A stretch of 64,000 nt of DNA from positions 2,391,075-2,455,074 of the forward strand of contig JABAKD010000005.1 of the NCBI GenBank assembly GCA_012845835.1, read 5' to 3'. A program made the position numbers and the translations under genes. The notes under the pieces are model-generated. The model was not told where the DNA came from. It made no database searches and was given only the letters and a program-made list of their open reading frames with translations. Positions 11,068 through 22,985 of the stretch are shown here, one piece after another. This DNA comes from Undaria pinnatifida. Its lineage: Eukaryota; Sar; Phaeophyceae; Laminariales; Alariaceae. Positions within the stretch are counted from its first letter, which is position 1. Every line of letters starts with the position of its first letter.

Positions 11068-12868
11068 CAGCTGTGTGGTTCTCTCGCTGCCAACAGAGAG
11101 GGAAGTAGTACGTGCTTGCTGCCGTCTTATTTGCTCTCATCACGCACGTCTGTGTGCTGTGAAGTTCTGCGCTGCCGGCAGTTTGTGCACTCGCACTACC
11201 TACCAATCTCGCGTCCGTACAAGATATCGCAATTGCAATATCATGCCGTACGCTGAAGAAAGGAGTCTTGGCAATCCTTCGAGCACATGAAAGCACAAGA
11301 ACAGAGCGAGCAGCACACTGCCCAAGTGAAAAAGAGAGGATTCAGATCGAGGCTGGGCCCAACCCACAGGCGATTATATAAGAAAAACTAATACCCAGCT
11401 TGGGTTTACTGTTTGGGATGGGGTGCGTTATACACTAACCCAGTATAACGGCTCCCGAAGTTCTTATTTTCCTGTGAATAACACCTGGTAACTACCAGCC
11501 TGGATTTCTTGTTCGGTGTGCCGTATCGCATTGCACGTTGGCATGCAATGAAGAGCAAGCGCCTTAAGCCTCACACAGTTACGACTGGGTTCTGCAAAAC
11601 GGAATAGCTTCCTGCAGTTGGGTTGGGCGTTGCGATTGTGGTAAGCTGTGTGTGAGGACCTATGTGCTGGGCGTGCTTGCTTGGCTCGACCATCAGAAAT
11701 GTCGAGTTTGAATACCGAAAAAACTGCTGGGAAAATTCTACAGGGGGAAATCGATCACTCACACGTTGGTCCTCTTTTAGGGAGAAAATCGATCAGACAT
11801 TTGCTTTGGGTTTGGAGGGAAAGCTAATCGGATATTTGACTTGATTTTAGAGGAAGAGTCGATGGACCAAGACCATATTTTCCAACTATTGGAGACCCCA
11901 TCAGGAAATTGCATAATTGGGTCTTGCTTCCCCTGGCGAGCGCGACGGTTCACGTTGCCGATTCGGATGTGGTTGAAGAGCAACCCGAGGGAAGTTTGTT
12001 TTTATGTTGAAGACGAAGACGACACAGTCGTGGTTCCTCTTTAGTACCGGTTGCCCATTATTATAGCGCCCGTAAAATCGCTTGGGCCCAGATACGAACT
12101 GCCAGTAGTGGAAGTATGTGGGTTAGTGCCGATTTCCGCTATAGTGCCGGTATTTTTGGCTGGCACATACCGGCGTTACAGAGTGACCACCACTGCTTCA
12201 CCATCAACCACGAATGATATGACGCGTGCAGTATGCCTAGGAAATTCATAGCCAGGGGAACTTTCTAGGAAGGTTCAATCTTCCCAGGATTTGTTTCACT
12301 CCCTATTATGTGAGGAAGCAACATGGTGGTCTGCAGTTCGGAGATTGTCGTCCACAGATTGAAACAATTAAAAACAATTGAAAGCGGCGCAGCCCAGTTT
12401 CTCGCGCGTTTCTGGCAGGTTTTAGTAGCACCTTCATTTTCCGAGGCTCCTCACTTGAGGAACTCTATACCTCATCCAGCACCCGAATTCGAGAAAAAAT
12501 GCGAGCTACGCCCGATTCAATGCTTCAAAATTCCATGGGCTTGATATCTAATGAAAAAAAACATTATAAAATGGAGTCGCCTGGGGTAGCCCCAGCCTCG
12601 ATCTAAATCACCACCTTGTTTTTCCTGTGGGCAATGTGCTGGTCGCTGTGTTCTGGTGCTCTCGTGTGCTCCATGGGTTGCCAAGGCTCATATCTTCAGC
12701 GTACGGTATGATCCTGTTTGGAATCGACATTGGATCGCATATTGAAAATACACAAACTGCCGGCAGCGTAGCTCGTCACAATACACAGACGTGCGTGGTG
12801 AGGGCATGACGGTGACAGCAAGTACGTAGTGCTGCCCTCTCGGCTGGCTGCAAGAGAAGTGCGCAGCT
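11068..12868. mobile_element. Long-TIR DNA element, 1.8 kb (copy A)
   Basis: About 11,068-11,395 and 12,575-12,868 are inverted repeats of about 300 bp, roughly 75-80% alike, both starting CAGCTG. Shared marks are GAGAGGGAAGTAGTACGTGC against GAGAGGGCAGCACTACGTAC, and CCGTACGCTGAAGA. No transposase frame is seen between them. The long TIRs recall Mutator-like elements, but no target duplication was established. Copy B has it at 59,821-61,611. Confidence 0.6.
12026..12195. mobile_element. Mariner-like MITE (copy 3 in A)
   Basis: Ends pair as CAGTCGTGGTTCCTCTTTAG and, inverted, CAGTGGTGGTCACTCTGTA. It lies inside the long-TIR element 11,068-12,868, so it is a younger insertion there; copy B has the same (60,759-60,930). 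Confidence 0.65.
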
Positions 12869-14489
12869 GTTGTTGCTACTACTGTCTACAGCAGCAGTAA
12901 CAATAATCTCGAGCACGCGATGTTTTCCCGGCAGTGACTTCAGTTGTTGGGCTTTGTCACGAGGTCAATTCCAAGTCCCCAAGTCCCTTGCATTCCAATG
13001 CTGTTTGCACGTCGGAGGAGTCCATATTTTTGCTTTATTTTTCGTTCTTGTCTTGGTCAGAAAACGAAAAGGTCATGTGAACGGTTGAACGTATCGATTC
13101 TTCCTTTCCAAAGTTATCTCAAAACAGAAGATCGAACTTTACACAGTCGATCAGGCCGACAATAACTAAACACGGAAACTATTGCTTTGTTTATTCTTTC
13201 GTACTCCTTGATTGTTATCGTGCCTGAGAAATCGAAGGGAGAGCCCTCCCTAGAGACCAGTCGACCGCAACCATCCTTTGCGGCACATAAATGATGTCTA
13301 CTCATATATCCGATGCCTCCCTCCGTTGACCACTAGCCAAGCCCAGCTGAAAACCCACGCAGTGTACGACGACTGAGTGTCCCCACGACACGATGCCGTA
13401 GGAACTCCTCGAAATACGTATTACACTATGCACAAACAACGTAAATCCTGTCGCCTTCGAAGTAAAAACGGTAGGTTGATGGGAGAAAGAACACGGTATG
13501 GCCTTCGCGTGGGCGCCGGCCAGCTGGTATCACTCAATCCTTTGGTTGCACAGCTTTCTCGACACCATCCCTCGCCCTCCGACGTGGACTTACCTAGCTG
13601 CGCAATCGTCTCCAAACAGTAACCCTCACCAGTTGTGTATACTCTTCTTCTACTGCAACACCATGGAACAATAACCCCAAATAATCCTCCTGAGTACAGA
13701 AGTATGCGACATTACGCAATAATTTGTCAGTTAAAAATTAACATTTCAAATAGGATTTTTAGATGAAAATAAGAACATGGCCTCATTTGTACCGAAAAGA
13801 GTGTAAGACACACCTGCCTTACACAAGAATTCCAGCCTTGACATATTTTGAACCGAAGTCTGGTGTCGCATACTGGACACCTGCCAACGGGAGTAGTTAG
13901 CAGGCGTGCTTCTACTGCTTTTTGTTGCGCCCGCACGCAGTCTTTGCGGGTGGAGTCCTACTACTGGCTGCGATTTCGAGTGCTTCGACCACTTACAGCA
14001 ATATGCAGGAGTATATGAGACAAACACCGGCATACGATCAACTCGAACTGCAATACCAACTTTTCTTCAGTGACTGGCACAACAACAAGGCACTACCGAG
14101 CACTTGGTTATGATACGACATGATGTGCACGCCTACTGAAAAACTGGCCAATGTAGCATGATGTGCTACTTTTGAATCACGCCATGAGACCTCACCGAGG
14201 GTGCACGGCCCAGATTGGGGGGTACAATATAACGGTTCATACCACACAAAGCACAACGAAAAAGCTCATTTCGGAATCACCGCCGCGTGGGAAGGGCAGC
14301 CTTCCTCGCGAGTACAAGACCTGCGATGTACGCTAGCGTGATCGATTTGATCGCTGATCGTTTCGACCTTTCCGTGGTGGATCATTTGATCATCAAGGCT
14401 AGTTGGATAATCGCGTAATGAAATGACCATGGCTGTTGTGATTGAAGTGTATGTGATCACAAGCAACTGCATAATATTCACACCCTGGA
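12869..14489. other. Duplicated stretch without recognised gene
   Basis: Shared with copy B (61,612-63,080) except for about 190 bases at 13,470-13,655 that copy B lacks. I cannot tell insertion from deletion because no terminal repeats are visible. No frame is kept over its length in both copies. Confidence 0.4.
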
Positions 14490-14792
14490 CAATAGACAGT
14501 AGTCCAATAGTCTATTAATAGTTTCCTATTGCAATTAGCAGTCTATTGCAGTCCTTAATCCCAATTAACCGAAACGCGTCGAGCTCTATTGCACCGACAG
14601 TTTCTACTACTAGACGCCCACCAGGTTCTATGGTTCAAACAATTTCTATTAATACACCCCAATCTATATCAATGGTCGAAGAAATTGCTATTATAGTTAC
14701 TCACGGAACTCGATTGTTGAACTCATAGTCTACTGTCATTTACTACCCCATTTTGTTGCACACGCAATAGTCTATTGCAGCAATTTGGTGAT
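14490..14792. repeat. AT-rich stretch with recurrent CAATAGTCTATTG
   Basis: The self-complementary motif CAATAGNCTATTG and its halves recur many times, for example near 14,499, 14,533 and 14,769. The same style of sequence returns at 16,250-16,500 and in copy B at 63,085-63,385. Confidence 0.55.
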
Positions 14793-15160
14793 GACAATTA
14801 TTCAGGCAATTCCATTTACTAGCCAACTTTGTAAATCAATTATCCAGGCAATTCCATTTACTAGAAAACTTTATAAATCAATTATCTAGGTAATTCCATT
14901 TACTAGAAAACTTTGCGAATCAATTATCCAGGCGATTCCATTTAAAAGAAAACTTCGCAAGTACATTATTCGGGCAATTCCATTTCATAGACAACTTTGT
15001 AAATCAACTGTCCAGGCAATTCCATTCAATAGACAACTTTGTAAATCAATTATCTAGGCAATTCCACTTAATAGACAACTTTGTAAATCAATTATCCCGG
15101 CAATTCCATTTAGTAGCCAACTTTGCAAATCAACTATTCGGGAAATTCTACTTAGGCCGG
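14793..15160 (+). repeat. 42-bp minisatellite, about nine units (copy A)
   Basis: The unit approximates GGCAATTCCATTTAATAGAC plus ACTTTGTAAATCAATTATCC. Units differ by a few bases each. The period of 42 is a multiple of three, but in this copy the frame is not open throughout. Copy B keeps an open frame (63,374-63,853). Confidence 0.85.
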
Positions 15161-15405
15161 TGACAATGGAAGGCCAAAACTTTGAAATTCCCGAAGATCT
15201 CAGCCAAACTTTGCCTGAACGGTCACCTATGGGCCCAATTTGCTAGAAATATTTTTCGAAACTTTCGAGAATTCCGGGAAAAAAACGATTTCTCGCGGCG
15301 ATCTTGGCCAACATCGGCCTGAGAATTTCTCAAGCAGATCTTGAGCAGATCTCGGAATAGATGCGGCGTAATTTCGTGTTCTCCACACACTTCGTTCCAC
15401 GAAAT

Positions 15406-16616
15406 CAACGACAGCGTCGTGAACTCTGAACATGGCGAGCCCGTTAGGGGCGCCGACCCCCCCTTAGTGTACAGCGCTCACTCTACGGCCGGTGATTTAT
15501 GGCGGGCGCCGGCCAGGGTCTTGAAAAAACACATTATTTGGCGGCTGGTGTGTAGAAAAATGAGACAAAACTCTCTATCGTCTCCCAACGGACGCAAAAA
15601 CAGAACTTTTGAGAGGATGTGACCGAAGACCACAGGACAACACAAGCAACCTCTCACGCCCTAGGGCATGGATCGAGATGAACTCTTCAGCGCTGTCAGC
15701 TACACTCATGTGGCCTTGTCCGGCACGAAGAAGAGTGACCATCGGTTGTCTCTATCTCGAGATCGAAGGTCAATCGTGTTTGGTGGGCAGTGTTGATCAA
15801 GGCTTGAGGAAAAATAGACAAATTGACCTGTTGGGCCGCATGACAAAAAAAAGAGCCAGAAAATAATATTTTAGTAATGGTTTCCCCGTAGCGACTTTAC
15901 CCGGAATCTTCCAGCAAGTAAACCCCCAAAAAAGGTTGGAAACGTTTTAGCCAAACTATCGGCTTTCCATTGTCATCGGTCTTAATAGAAAGAAATTTAC
16001 ATTTTCTATATAAAATTAGAAACAGCAGGAGTATAGTAGACTACCATATATGGTGCCTTGTATGTTGCCAATACATATCGTACAATTAGAGAGCACGGAG
16101 TAGACAGTCATAATGATTGCAACGACAGGTAGGAATGGAAACAGATCTGTAGTAGACAGCTACTCGCAGACTAATCCATTATGGTCCAGGATGTTTCATA
16201 TATACCCCGGAGTCCGGGACTAGCATAACGGTTATGACAGGCCGTTTCTGCTCATGCCTTGGACAATAGACATCGCAATAGAAGTCTATTAATTGGAATT
16301 ACTTGGACAATTGGTTCGTAAGAAATATTGCAATTTAGATTGCATAGACAACACACGTTGTAGTCCCGCCTATGAATTGGAAATGTTTGAACAATTTAAT
16401 TAAGGGACTGTCAATTAACTGGAATGGTCTTATGCACAGGAGACTCCAATACTCTATTGCTTCTTCAATAGGATCGGGAACTTACCCACAATAGACTACT
16501 GCTTTTTGAACATATCGTCGGGACGTCTATGAAATGGAATTGGTTCGCACAACAGGCTCATGTTTTGATATTCCAACTGACATTGTTTGAACAAATGTTT
16601 CTGATCTTGCCTATTA
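15406..16616. other. No gene recognised
   Basis: Probably the continuation of copy A, but copy B leaves the window so this cannot be tested. AT-rich CAATAG-type repeats at 16,250-16,500. Confidence 0.35.
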
Positions 16617-17381
16617 ATCACCCTCTTCACCTGCCTTGTGATTGGCACCACCTTAGGCACTGCGGCCGAATCGGCCGAAAGAACACGGCCACGAGGGGCC
16701 GCCCCTTCCCCCTCGGGTGGCGGGTCCCCGACCGTGGGGAATGTGTCCACCTTTCCCGACTCCGCCATACCTCCTATCCCCGTCAAAACATTGCGAGCGG
16801 GGGGGGGAAGCTCACACCGGGGGTGCAGCGATAACGTAGCTGCGGCGACAGCCGCGCAGCGAGCAGCGGCCGCTTCTTCCGTTAGCAACCCTGTTCTACC
16901 CATGGAGGAGGGCAGTAAAGTGTCCCATTCGGTGACCCACCCTACCAGCGCCAAAATACCCTGGGGGGCGCCCTTCCCGACGCTGACATGACAAGTTTAG
17001 CCGTGGTCTCGGCTGACCATTGGGGGGCGTGGTCAGGTTCCCACGTTCACACGGGGTCGTTGCTCTCGGATGAACCGGCGGTCGTCCCCGCCCGCGTCAC
17101 GATGTACCTTGAAGCGTGTGAGCCGGACTCACCTTGAGCAACCCTCCCCCAAGGATAGGACAGGGTTGCTCAAGTAGAGTTCAGCTCGCACGCTTCAAGG
17201 TACATCGTAACGCGGGCGGGGACGACCGCCGGTTCATCCGACAGCAACGACCCCGTGCGGATGTGGAGGCCTGACCACGCCCCCCAATGGTCAGCCGAGA
17301 CCACGGCTAAACTTGCCATACCAGCGCCGGGAAGGGCGGCCCCTTCTTTCGGCCGTTCCCCTCCTTGGGTCGTGACGTTTT
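16617..17381. mobile_element. Hairpin element H1, about 765 bp
   Basis: Nearly identical (about 97%) to 19,203-19,968 in the same orientation. The first half holds a frame open on the plus strand to 16,991 (117 codons, GTG at its start) and another open on the minus strand; both stay open in the second copy with four amino-acid changes in the plus frame. I recognise no domain; the product would be Ala/Ser/Pro-rich. The second half is a long inverted repeat. No terminal repeat or target duplication was found. Confidence 0.7.
16968..17338. repeat. Long inverted repeat in H1
   Basis: The left arm 16,968-17,145 and right arm 17,162-17,338 pair over about 177 bases with a 16-base loop. Matching marks are GTTTAGCCGTGGTCTCGGCT and AGCCGAGACCACGGCTAAAC. 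GC-rich, so a transcript would fold into a very stable hairpin. Confidence 0.9.
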
Positions 17382-17990
17382 GTTCATGGTTTTGTCATTT
17401 CTGGGTTCGTCGCCATTAAGCGGTTGAGACGCTTTCGTAAAAAGAATGGTGTTCGTTGTCGTGGACAAGAGCAAGCAGGTGCGAGCGCCTACCGTGTTTT
17501 TTTTGTGCGTCTTTCCCACGGACGGTATATACTGCATACCCATTTTATTACACTATTGACGTGTTTTTTTGAGGGGGGGTTACAGGTTGATGATGTGCCG
17601 GAGAGTATCGTGCAGAACATGTTTCCGTCAATGTGATGCTTTGGATTAGCGCCGAGGATGAACTCTCTATTGCCTACGTGATCAGCGAGCATGGAACTCG
17701 TCGCTGGCATGGCAAACCAACTGCCCGCTTTATGAGCAGCAAATCCTTCTGCATCTGACATCAATTCGATTGACGATAAATTAATCATTTCGTCAGCGAC
17801 TAACGTGCACTTGGCATCGAAAACTGCCGTTGGCAACATGATTACTTATAATGCTTGAAGCTGCGGGCCTTAAGCTTCGTTGGCGGCCCCCATTAGGCCG
17901 CCAGCGAAGAACCCTTGTATATATTATTTTATCTCGGTTGCACGCCGGTACGCTCGCTGTTCATGACATCAATGCAAGCGTTTCATCGTA
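17382..17990. other. No gene recognised; one short hairpin
   Basis: CTTCGTTGGCGGCC and GGCCGCCAGCGAAG (about 17,876-17,911) form a 14-base stem with one mismatch. Nothing else is recognised. Confidence 0.4.
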
Positions 17991-18773
17991 CAGGCTGGTT
18001 CAGAAAATAATCGACCAGATAAGTTATCGATAGACTATATGCGTGGTGTAATGCTCCAAATGGCATTAACGAGGTATCGCAGTGATTTCCAGGAACGGCC
18101 CGAGACATTCGTGTTGCCGGATGTTTCATCAGGTAAGAGTGGCGGGTGCTGGCAAGGCTGACGCACTTACTCCAATGTTTTTCGTCGATTTCTTACGAAA
18201 CAAGAATGTAAGAGGGGCTGAGCGGGGTGCTATCTTCTTTATTTGGCCATTTGGTTTGGACATCCGTCTTCCAAATGACCTCAGGAACACGTGGATCATT
18301 TTTCATGGAACCACACTAAATTCCGACGTACTGTAGTTGTCGACTTCTAAAAATAGCTTGGCTAGCAGTAGCTTCCTGCATACTGAAACTCAATTTGCAG
18401 TCAATCCGAATAAGGTGGGTCATTAGGAGCCATGTTCGGCACTTGCTCGCACCGAGTTTGATCGTATCCAGGCGAATGTTTTTCATACGAGTCCCTTGAT
18501 TTACGGCAGAGTGTGTGGCGGAAGGCCCATCCTGATGACGTTGGGGTTGTCAACGCGTTCCTCGGGTCACAATGTCTCAATAGGCCTAAACTCCCTGCCA
18601 CCTCACCGACAACCCTACAGCCGTGAAAAAATATGACATCAAAATGGGTCTTCCACTAAGGCCATTTTTCATGCATAAAAAACAGGCGTCCGAGATTTCG
18701 GCTAGATCCGTTCTAAACCGGCGTACGACGACTCTCATGACTTCTCCGGTTTGAGAGTTTTCGAACCAGCCTA
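17991..18773. mobile_element. Mariner-like TIR element, about 780 bp
   Basis: It starts TA-CAGGCTGGTTCAGAAAA and ends TTTTCGAACCAGCCT. The same terminal motif bounds the 760-bp element at 49,204-49,963, where the TA duplication is clear on both sides. Interior without transposase similarity. Confidence 0.55.
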
Positions 18774-19202
18774 AACATCCTACCAATTGCAGGTTATTCT
18801 TATTCTCTGCGAAGTTGGGGAGGGGTCCCAATGGCGTACGAGAGCCGCGACAAGGACCGCTGCGTCTCATCTCCTATCACACTGTCACTACCCGAGAGCC
18901 ACCTCCCCCCAGCCAACTGCAGCAAACTTTTGGCCGAATGAAAGTCGAAGTCATAGCTTACCTCCCCCCTCCCCCTCACCGCCGCCAGGCCATCACCAGA
19001 AAGGATGGAACCCCCTTCCGCGTCCTGTATTTGAAACGTTGAAAGCGCAGACGATAGCAATTACCAAATGTGGTGATGAGTGCCTTTCGATATATCTATC
19101 GTGCCTTTACCCTATAATCGTCCTAATCACTCCCGTCGTGTTCACCGTCAGCACTTGGAAAGCGCATGGACCTTGCGCACTGTACATCAACTGCAGTTCA
19201 TA
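18774..19202. other. No gene recognised
   Basis: Pyrimidine-rich stretch near 18,895-19,020; otherwise featureless. Confidence 0.3.
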
Positions 19203-19968
19203 ACTCACCCTCTCCACCTCCCTTGTGATTGGCACCACCTTAGGCACTGCGGCCGAATCGGCCGAAAGAACACGGCCACGAAGGGTCGCCCCTTCCCCCT
19301 CGGGTAGCGGGTCTCCGACCGTGGGGAATGTGTCCACCTTTCCCGACTCCGTCATACCCCCTATCCCCGTAAAAACATTGCGAGCGGGGGGGGGAAGCTC
19401 ACACCGGGGGTGCAGCGATAACGTAGCTGCGGCGACAGCCGCGCAGCGAGCAGCGGCCGCTTCTTCCGTTAGCAACCCTGTTCTACCCATGGAGGAGGGC
19501 AGTAAAGTGTCCCATTCGGTGACCCACCCTACCAGCGCCAAAATACCCTGGGGGGCGCCCTTCCCGACGCTGACATGACAAGTTTAGCCGTGGTCTCGGC
19601 TGACCATTGGGGGGCGTGGTCAGGTCCCCACGTTCACACGGGGTCGTTGCTCTCGGATGAACCGGCGGTCGTCCCCGCCCGCGTCACGATGTACCTTGAA
19701 GCGTGTGAGCCGGACTCACCTTGAGCAACCCTGTCCTCCCCCATGGATAGGACAGGGTTGCGCAAGGAGAGTTCATCTCACACGCTTCAAGGTATATATT
19801 AACGCGGGCGGGGACGACCGCCGGTTCATCCGACAGCAACGACCCCGTGCGGATGTGGAGGCCTGACCACGCCCCCCAATGGTTAGCCGAGACCACGGCT
19901 AAACTTGCCATTCCAGCGTCGGGAAGGGCGGCCCCTTCCTTCGGCCGTTCTCCTCCTTGGGTCGTGGC
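19203..19968. mobile_element. Hairpin element H2, about 766 bp
   Basis: Second copy of H1 in direct orientation, 1.8 kb downstream. Both ends of the similarity are abrupt. The plus-strand frame (GTG at 19,225 to 19,578) and the minus-strand frame both stay open. Confidence 0.7.
19554..19930. repeat. Long inverted repeat in H2
   Basis: Arms 19,554-19,736 and 19,750-19,930 with a 13-base loop. The inner stem here is better paired than in H1 (AACCCTGTCC with GGACAGGGTT). Confidence 0.9.
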
Positions 19969-20637
19969 GTTCTGAGCGGGTGACAGCGTGTCCGGGGAGG
20001 GGAGGGGGGCAGGAAGGGGGGAGTTTAAACAACGTCGTTCACGACCACTGGAGATCGGGCGTTACATTAGAATAGCTGGCAAAATGGCCATGCCACATGT
20101 TGAGGGTATATCATTCATCGCTCCGGCGCAACAGTGAAATTGGGGTGTCAACGAAAGCTCTTCAGGGCTAGCCAAGGTAGAATATTTCATCAATCCTCAT
20201 GTACCAGAATTTGGAAGAATTTAACGGATAACAGCCACCAGACCACCCCAACACATCACCTGTGCTTGGTTAAGATGGCTACTTGTCTGTATATCGCTTG
20301 TTTGTGTGCGTATGTTTTGCTATATTTTTACATTGATGTTTGCCTTTAAAACGATCGAGGACATCTTGTGACCACGGACAATAAATATACCATCACGGCG
20401 ATGAGACAACTACCAAAAACGCTCTACAGTTTTTGACTGAAACGGGAGCAACTTTAGACCATTGCTTCGTCCGCTAATGGCCACAATCAGGTGAACCATC
20501 AACACATTAACGATATTGACCATGGGACAAGCTCCTCGTGATGCAGGTGATGCAAAGCATGCATCTGAAACTGAGCATCGTAGTCAGAGTTAGCTCCAGT
20601 CTACTAATACTACAGCGGAGGGGGTCCCAACAATGTC
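19969..20637. other. No gene recognised
   Basis: A G-rich stretch at about 19,995-20,020; the rest shows neither conserved frame nor repeat known from this window. Confidence 0.3.
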
Positions 20638-20850
20638 GGTAAGTGCCGGCCCAGTATACCGGCACTATTCAGGGCACCAGCACTAAGTGCCAGCCCAGCA
20701 TACGAGCACTATTCAGGCCCCCGGCACTATTGGGAATAGAGCTGCTTACATATACTGTTATTACTATGAGAGAGTTCCAGTAGTGCCGAGCGATTTCACT
20801 GACACTATAGAGAGCAGTGGCACTATTCAACCGGCACTATTGGGAGCTGC
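20638..20850. repeat. Degenerate CCGGCACTAT repeat (MITE relative)
   Basis: About eight copies of GTGCCGGCCCAGTATAC- and CCGGCACTATT-like words in both orientations. It resembles the interior of the mariner-like MITEs but the ends are eroded. Confidence 0.5.
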
Positions 20851-21429
20851 CCATTGTATTGGAGGTTGTTGTAAACTATGACTCGGAGCAATAAACGATA
20901 AACTGTATAATACATCCAGCCTTTGGCGTGCGCCAGTTTGAGGCAAGCTACACACATGGCACGTTTCAATCGACTTCGGATTTGCAACACACGAAACCTG
21001 GTAAGAGACAGTGTAATGAGAAAGGTAGAGCTGAGATTTACAGCAAGACAAGAAATTGGGGAGCCTATATACTGAAGTTGGTCTAGAATACAACCTTTCT
21101 CAGTTAAGAAGCCCAGCCTGAGCTTGCGTTGCTGTTTCTTATTAGGTTTCTTGTCATGCAGTGCTGTATAGGGTGTGACTTCGCGTTCAAATGTGCCTAA
21201 GCGCTCCACAAAGCAAGGCCACTGGGCGTACCAATGAAACACTTTTTCCGCTGCTCGCGCTGTCGCACCAAACCATTCTGTGCTGCTGTTGCAACCTTCC
21301 TGATCGCTCTTAATGTTTTTTATTTATTGTTTTTACCGTACTTGACGAGTGCTGTCGCTGTGGTACTTACCTCCGTACCGCCTATCCCACTGCCTGTCGA
21401 CGCTATTTTCAGCGCTTTTCGCGGGTCAG
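20851..21429. other. No gene recognised
   Basis: Two overlapping minus-strand frames of 88-139 codons cover part of it; neither has recognisable domains or a second copy to test them. Confidence 0.25.
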
Positions 21430-21585
21430 GAGTGTATTAAAATCTCACAGGTTGAGTCGGATAGATTTAGGAGGAGCTCGAAATCTCACGGGTCGGATCG
21501 GACCGGGTCGGGAGTTTTACAATCTAACGGGCCCTGTCGGGTCACTTTGACCCGACCCGACCCGACACGTGAGACGTTTCCATCA
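21430..21585. repeat. GGGTC/GACCC-rich repeat
   Basis: TCTCACGGGTCGGATCGG on the left faces GACCCGACCCGACCCGACAC on the right. Related to 2,140-2,345 and 57,335-57,515. Confidence 0.6.
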
Positions 21586-21680
21586 CACAGCGTCATAACG
21601 CATGAACTGCTTCTGTAGATCGCAAGAGAGGAAAGATGACCCATCGCGAACTCGGAGAATATGGATAGAAGATACATGTA

Positions 21681-21863
21681 CAGTAGTGGTCCTTCTGTAT
21701 CGCCGGTTGTCCAGTGCCGGTTGCCCGCTATAGTGCCTGTGAAATCGGCAACACACAGATAGGAACAACGAGTAGTGGCGACATGCGGAAGAGTGCCGGT
21801 TGCCGCTATAGTGCCGGATTTACGGCTGGTACACATCGGCACTACAGAGGGACCACTACTCTG
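21681..21863. mobile_element. Mariner-like MITE, best-kept ends
   Basis: Starts CAGTAGTGGTCCTTCTGTA after TA and ends TACAGAGGGACCACTACTCTG. About 183 bp. This copy is not part of the A/B duplication, so it shows that the family has moved independently. Confidence 0.8.
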
Positions 21864-21936
21864 TACCGCGATGCCGGCCTTCGTGTCGGATCCAATCTTC
21901 CCCTCATCCTTCGACGTTGACATAAAACACGCAGTT

Positions 21937-22150
21937 TTTATAGTTTCCGCGCACAGATTGATTAACATCATCTTATTGACCCTGGTACAAGCTACACTGT
22001 GGTTCCAAGGGGTGTCGCCGACCTATATCCTTAATGAGGACACACACCCCGTGATACGCGCGATCGGAGTATCACACACAGCTTGCACAGACGACTTTTG
22101 ACGACGAAATCTTGATCTCACAGCTGGAGTGTATTTTCATTTTATAATAA
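21937..22150 (+). mobile_element. Solo end of the foldback-like element
   Basis: TTTTTATAGTTTCCGCGCACAG through CTCACAGCTGGAGTGTATTTT matches the right end of the 39,262-45,805 element (45,596-45,800) and, inverted, its left end. Only the outer 210 bp are present. Confidence 0.75.
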
Positions 22151-22790
22151 AACACGCGGAAGGCTGTCCGTATACAGCTGATACTTATACCACATGGCTG
22201 TTGTAGATTGCAAATGCGGGAAAAAACGACATCGCTTATTCGGAATTATCGATTGTGTTTTTCGTGGTCTGGACTTTCTGTTGGTTAATCGCCTTTGGGA
22301 TTGTTGACACTCACGCCGCGCACTGCCAAAGGGCAAACGAAATGGCAACAACTGTATTTCTGGTTCGAACGCTAACAATGCCGCACCTCCCACATTGAAT
22401 CACAACGTTCTGCCAGCTCATAGCATCTCAGCCAAGCTTCAACAACGCGTACAACATAAAACGCGAACAAACAAACGGCTCGCACACTTAACCTGTCAAT
22501 TGTCGGGGCTTTCATCTCGCGTGTGTTTTCTGTCAAGCACCATCACGGCTTCCAACATAACACGATGAACCACGTGTACCTTGGGTAGGTTTACCGAACT
22601 TACCGCAGTGTCGGGTACCAGTCAGTACTCATGACCTGTTCAGCACGATCATTGCCAATGCTACTAGTAGCATACTACTAATAATACTACCAGGTACGAA
22701 TATAACTTTAACGGCAATGCTTGCTACGTAAAATACGATCTTTGCATGTTGTGCATGATCGATACTGATACCAACAGCAGACCGCTCGTA
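22151..22790. other. No gene recognised
   Basis: Moderately AT-rich, no repeats shared with the rest of the window that I could see. Confidence 0.3.
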
Positions 22791-22844
22791 CAACAAGAGA
22801 CGGGAGCGCGACACGTCACACGTACAAATATAGCAAGCACAGCA

Positions 22845-22936
22845 CAGCAGCAGTAACACCACAGCAGCAGCAGTAACACCACCGCAGCAGGAGAGCCGCA
22901 GCAACATCACAGCAGCACCAGGAGCAGTAGCAGTAG

Positions 22937-22969
<33 letters not shown>

Positions 22970-22985
22970 CAGCAGCAGCAGCAGT
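22845..22985. repeat. CAG-rich microsatellite, interrupted
   Basis: CAG runs broken by TAA, CAC and ACT words, ending in eight or nine uninterrupted CAG units near 22,956-22,984. No frame runs through it without stops on the plus strand. Confidence 0.85.

Larger units (their letters stand above)
1..15405 (+). repeat. Copy A of a large direct duplication
   Basis: This stretch aligns in the same orientation with about 50,100-64,000 (copy B). Bases 1-75 match 50,100-50,175, about 170-4,550 matches 55,990-59,810 and 11,067-15,405 matches 59,820-64,000. In compared stretches substitutions run at roughly 4-7 per 100 bases. Both copies share a HECT 3' exon, three mariner-like MITEs, a 1.8 kb long-TIR element and a 42-bp minisatellite. 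Copy A alone has a 610-bp TIR element (274-883), a SINE with a nested copia element (4,560-11,057) and an extra segment near 13,470-13,655. The left end lies outside the window. Confidence 0.9.

Noticed and set aside
10643-11290. 215-codon plus-strand frame
   Set aside because: It runs from the 3' LTR through SINE2 into the long-TIR element, three unrelated repeats.
14793-15160. CRISPR-like array of 42-bp repeats
   Set aside because: There are no spacers: units abut and drift gradually, as in a minisatellite, and the DNA is eukaryotic.
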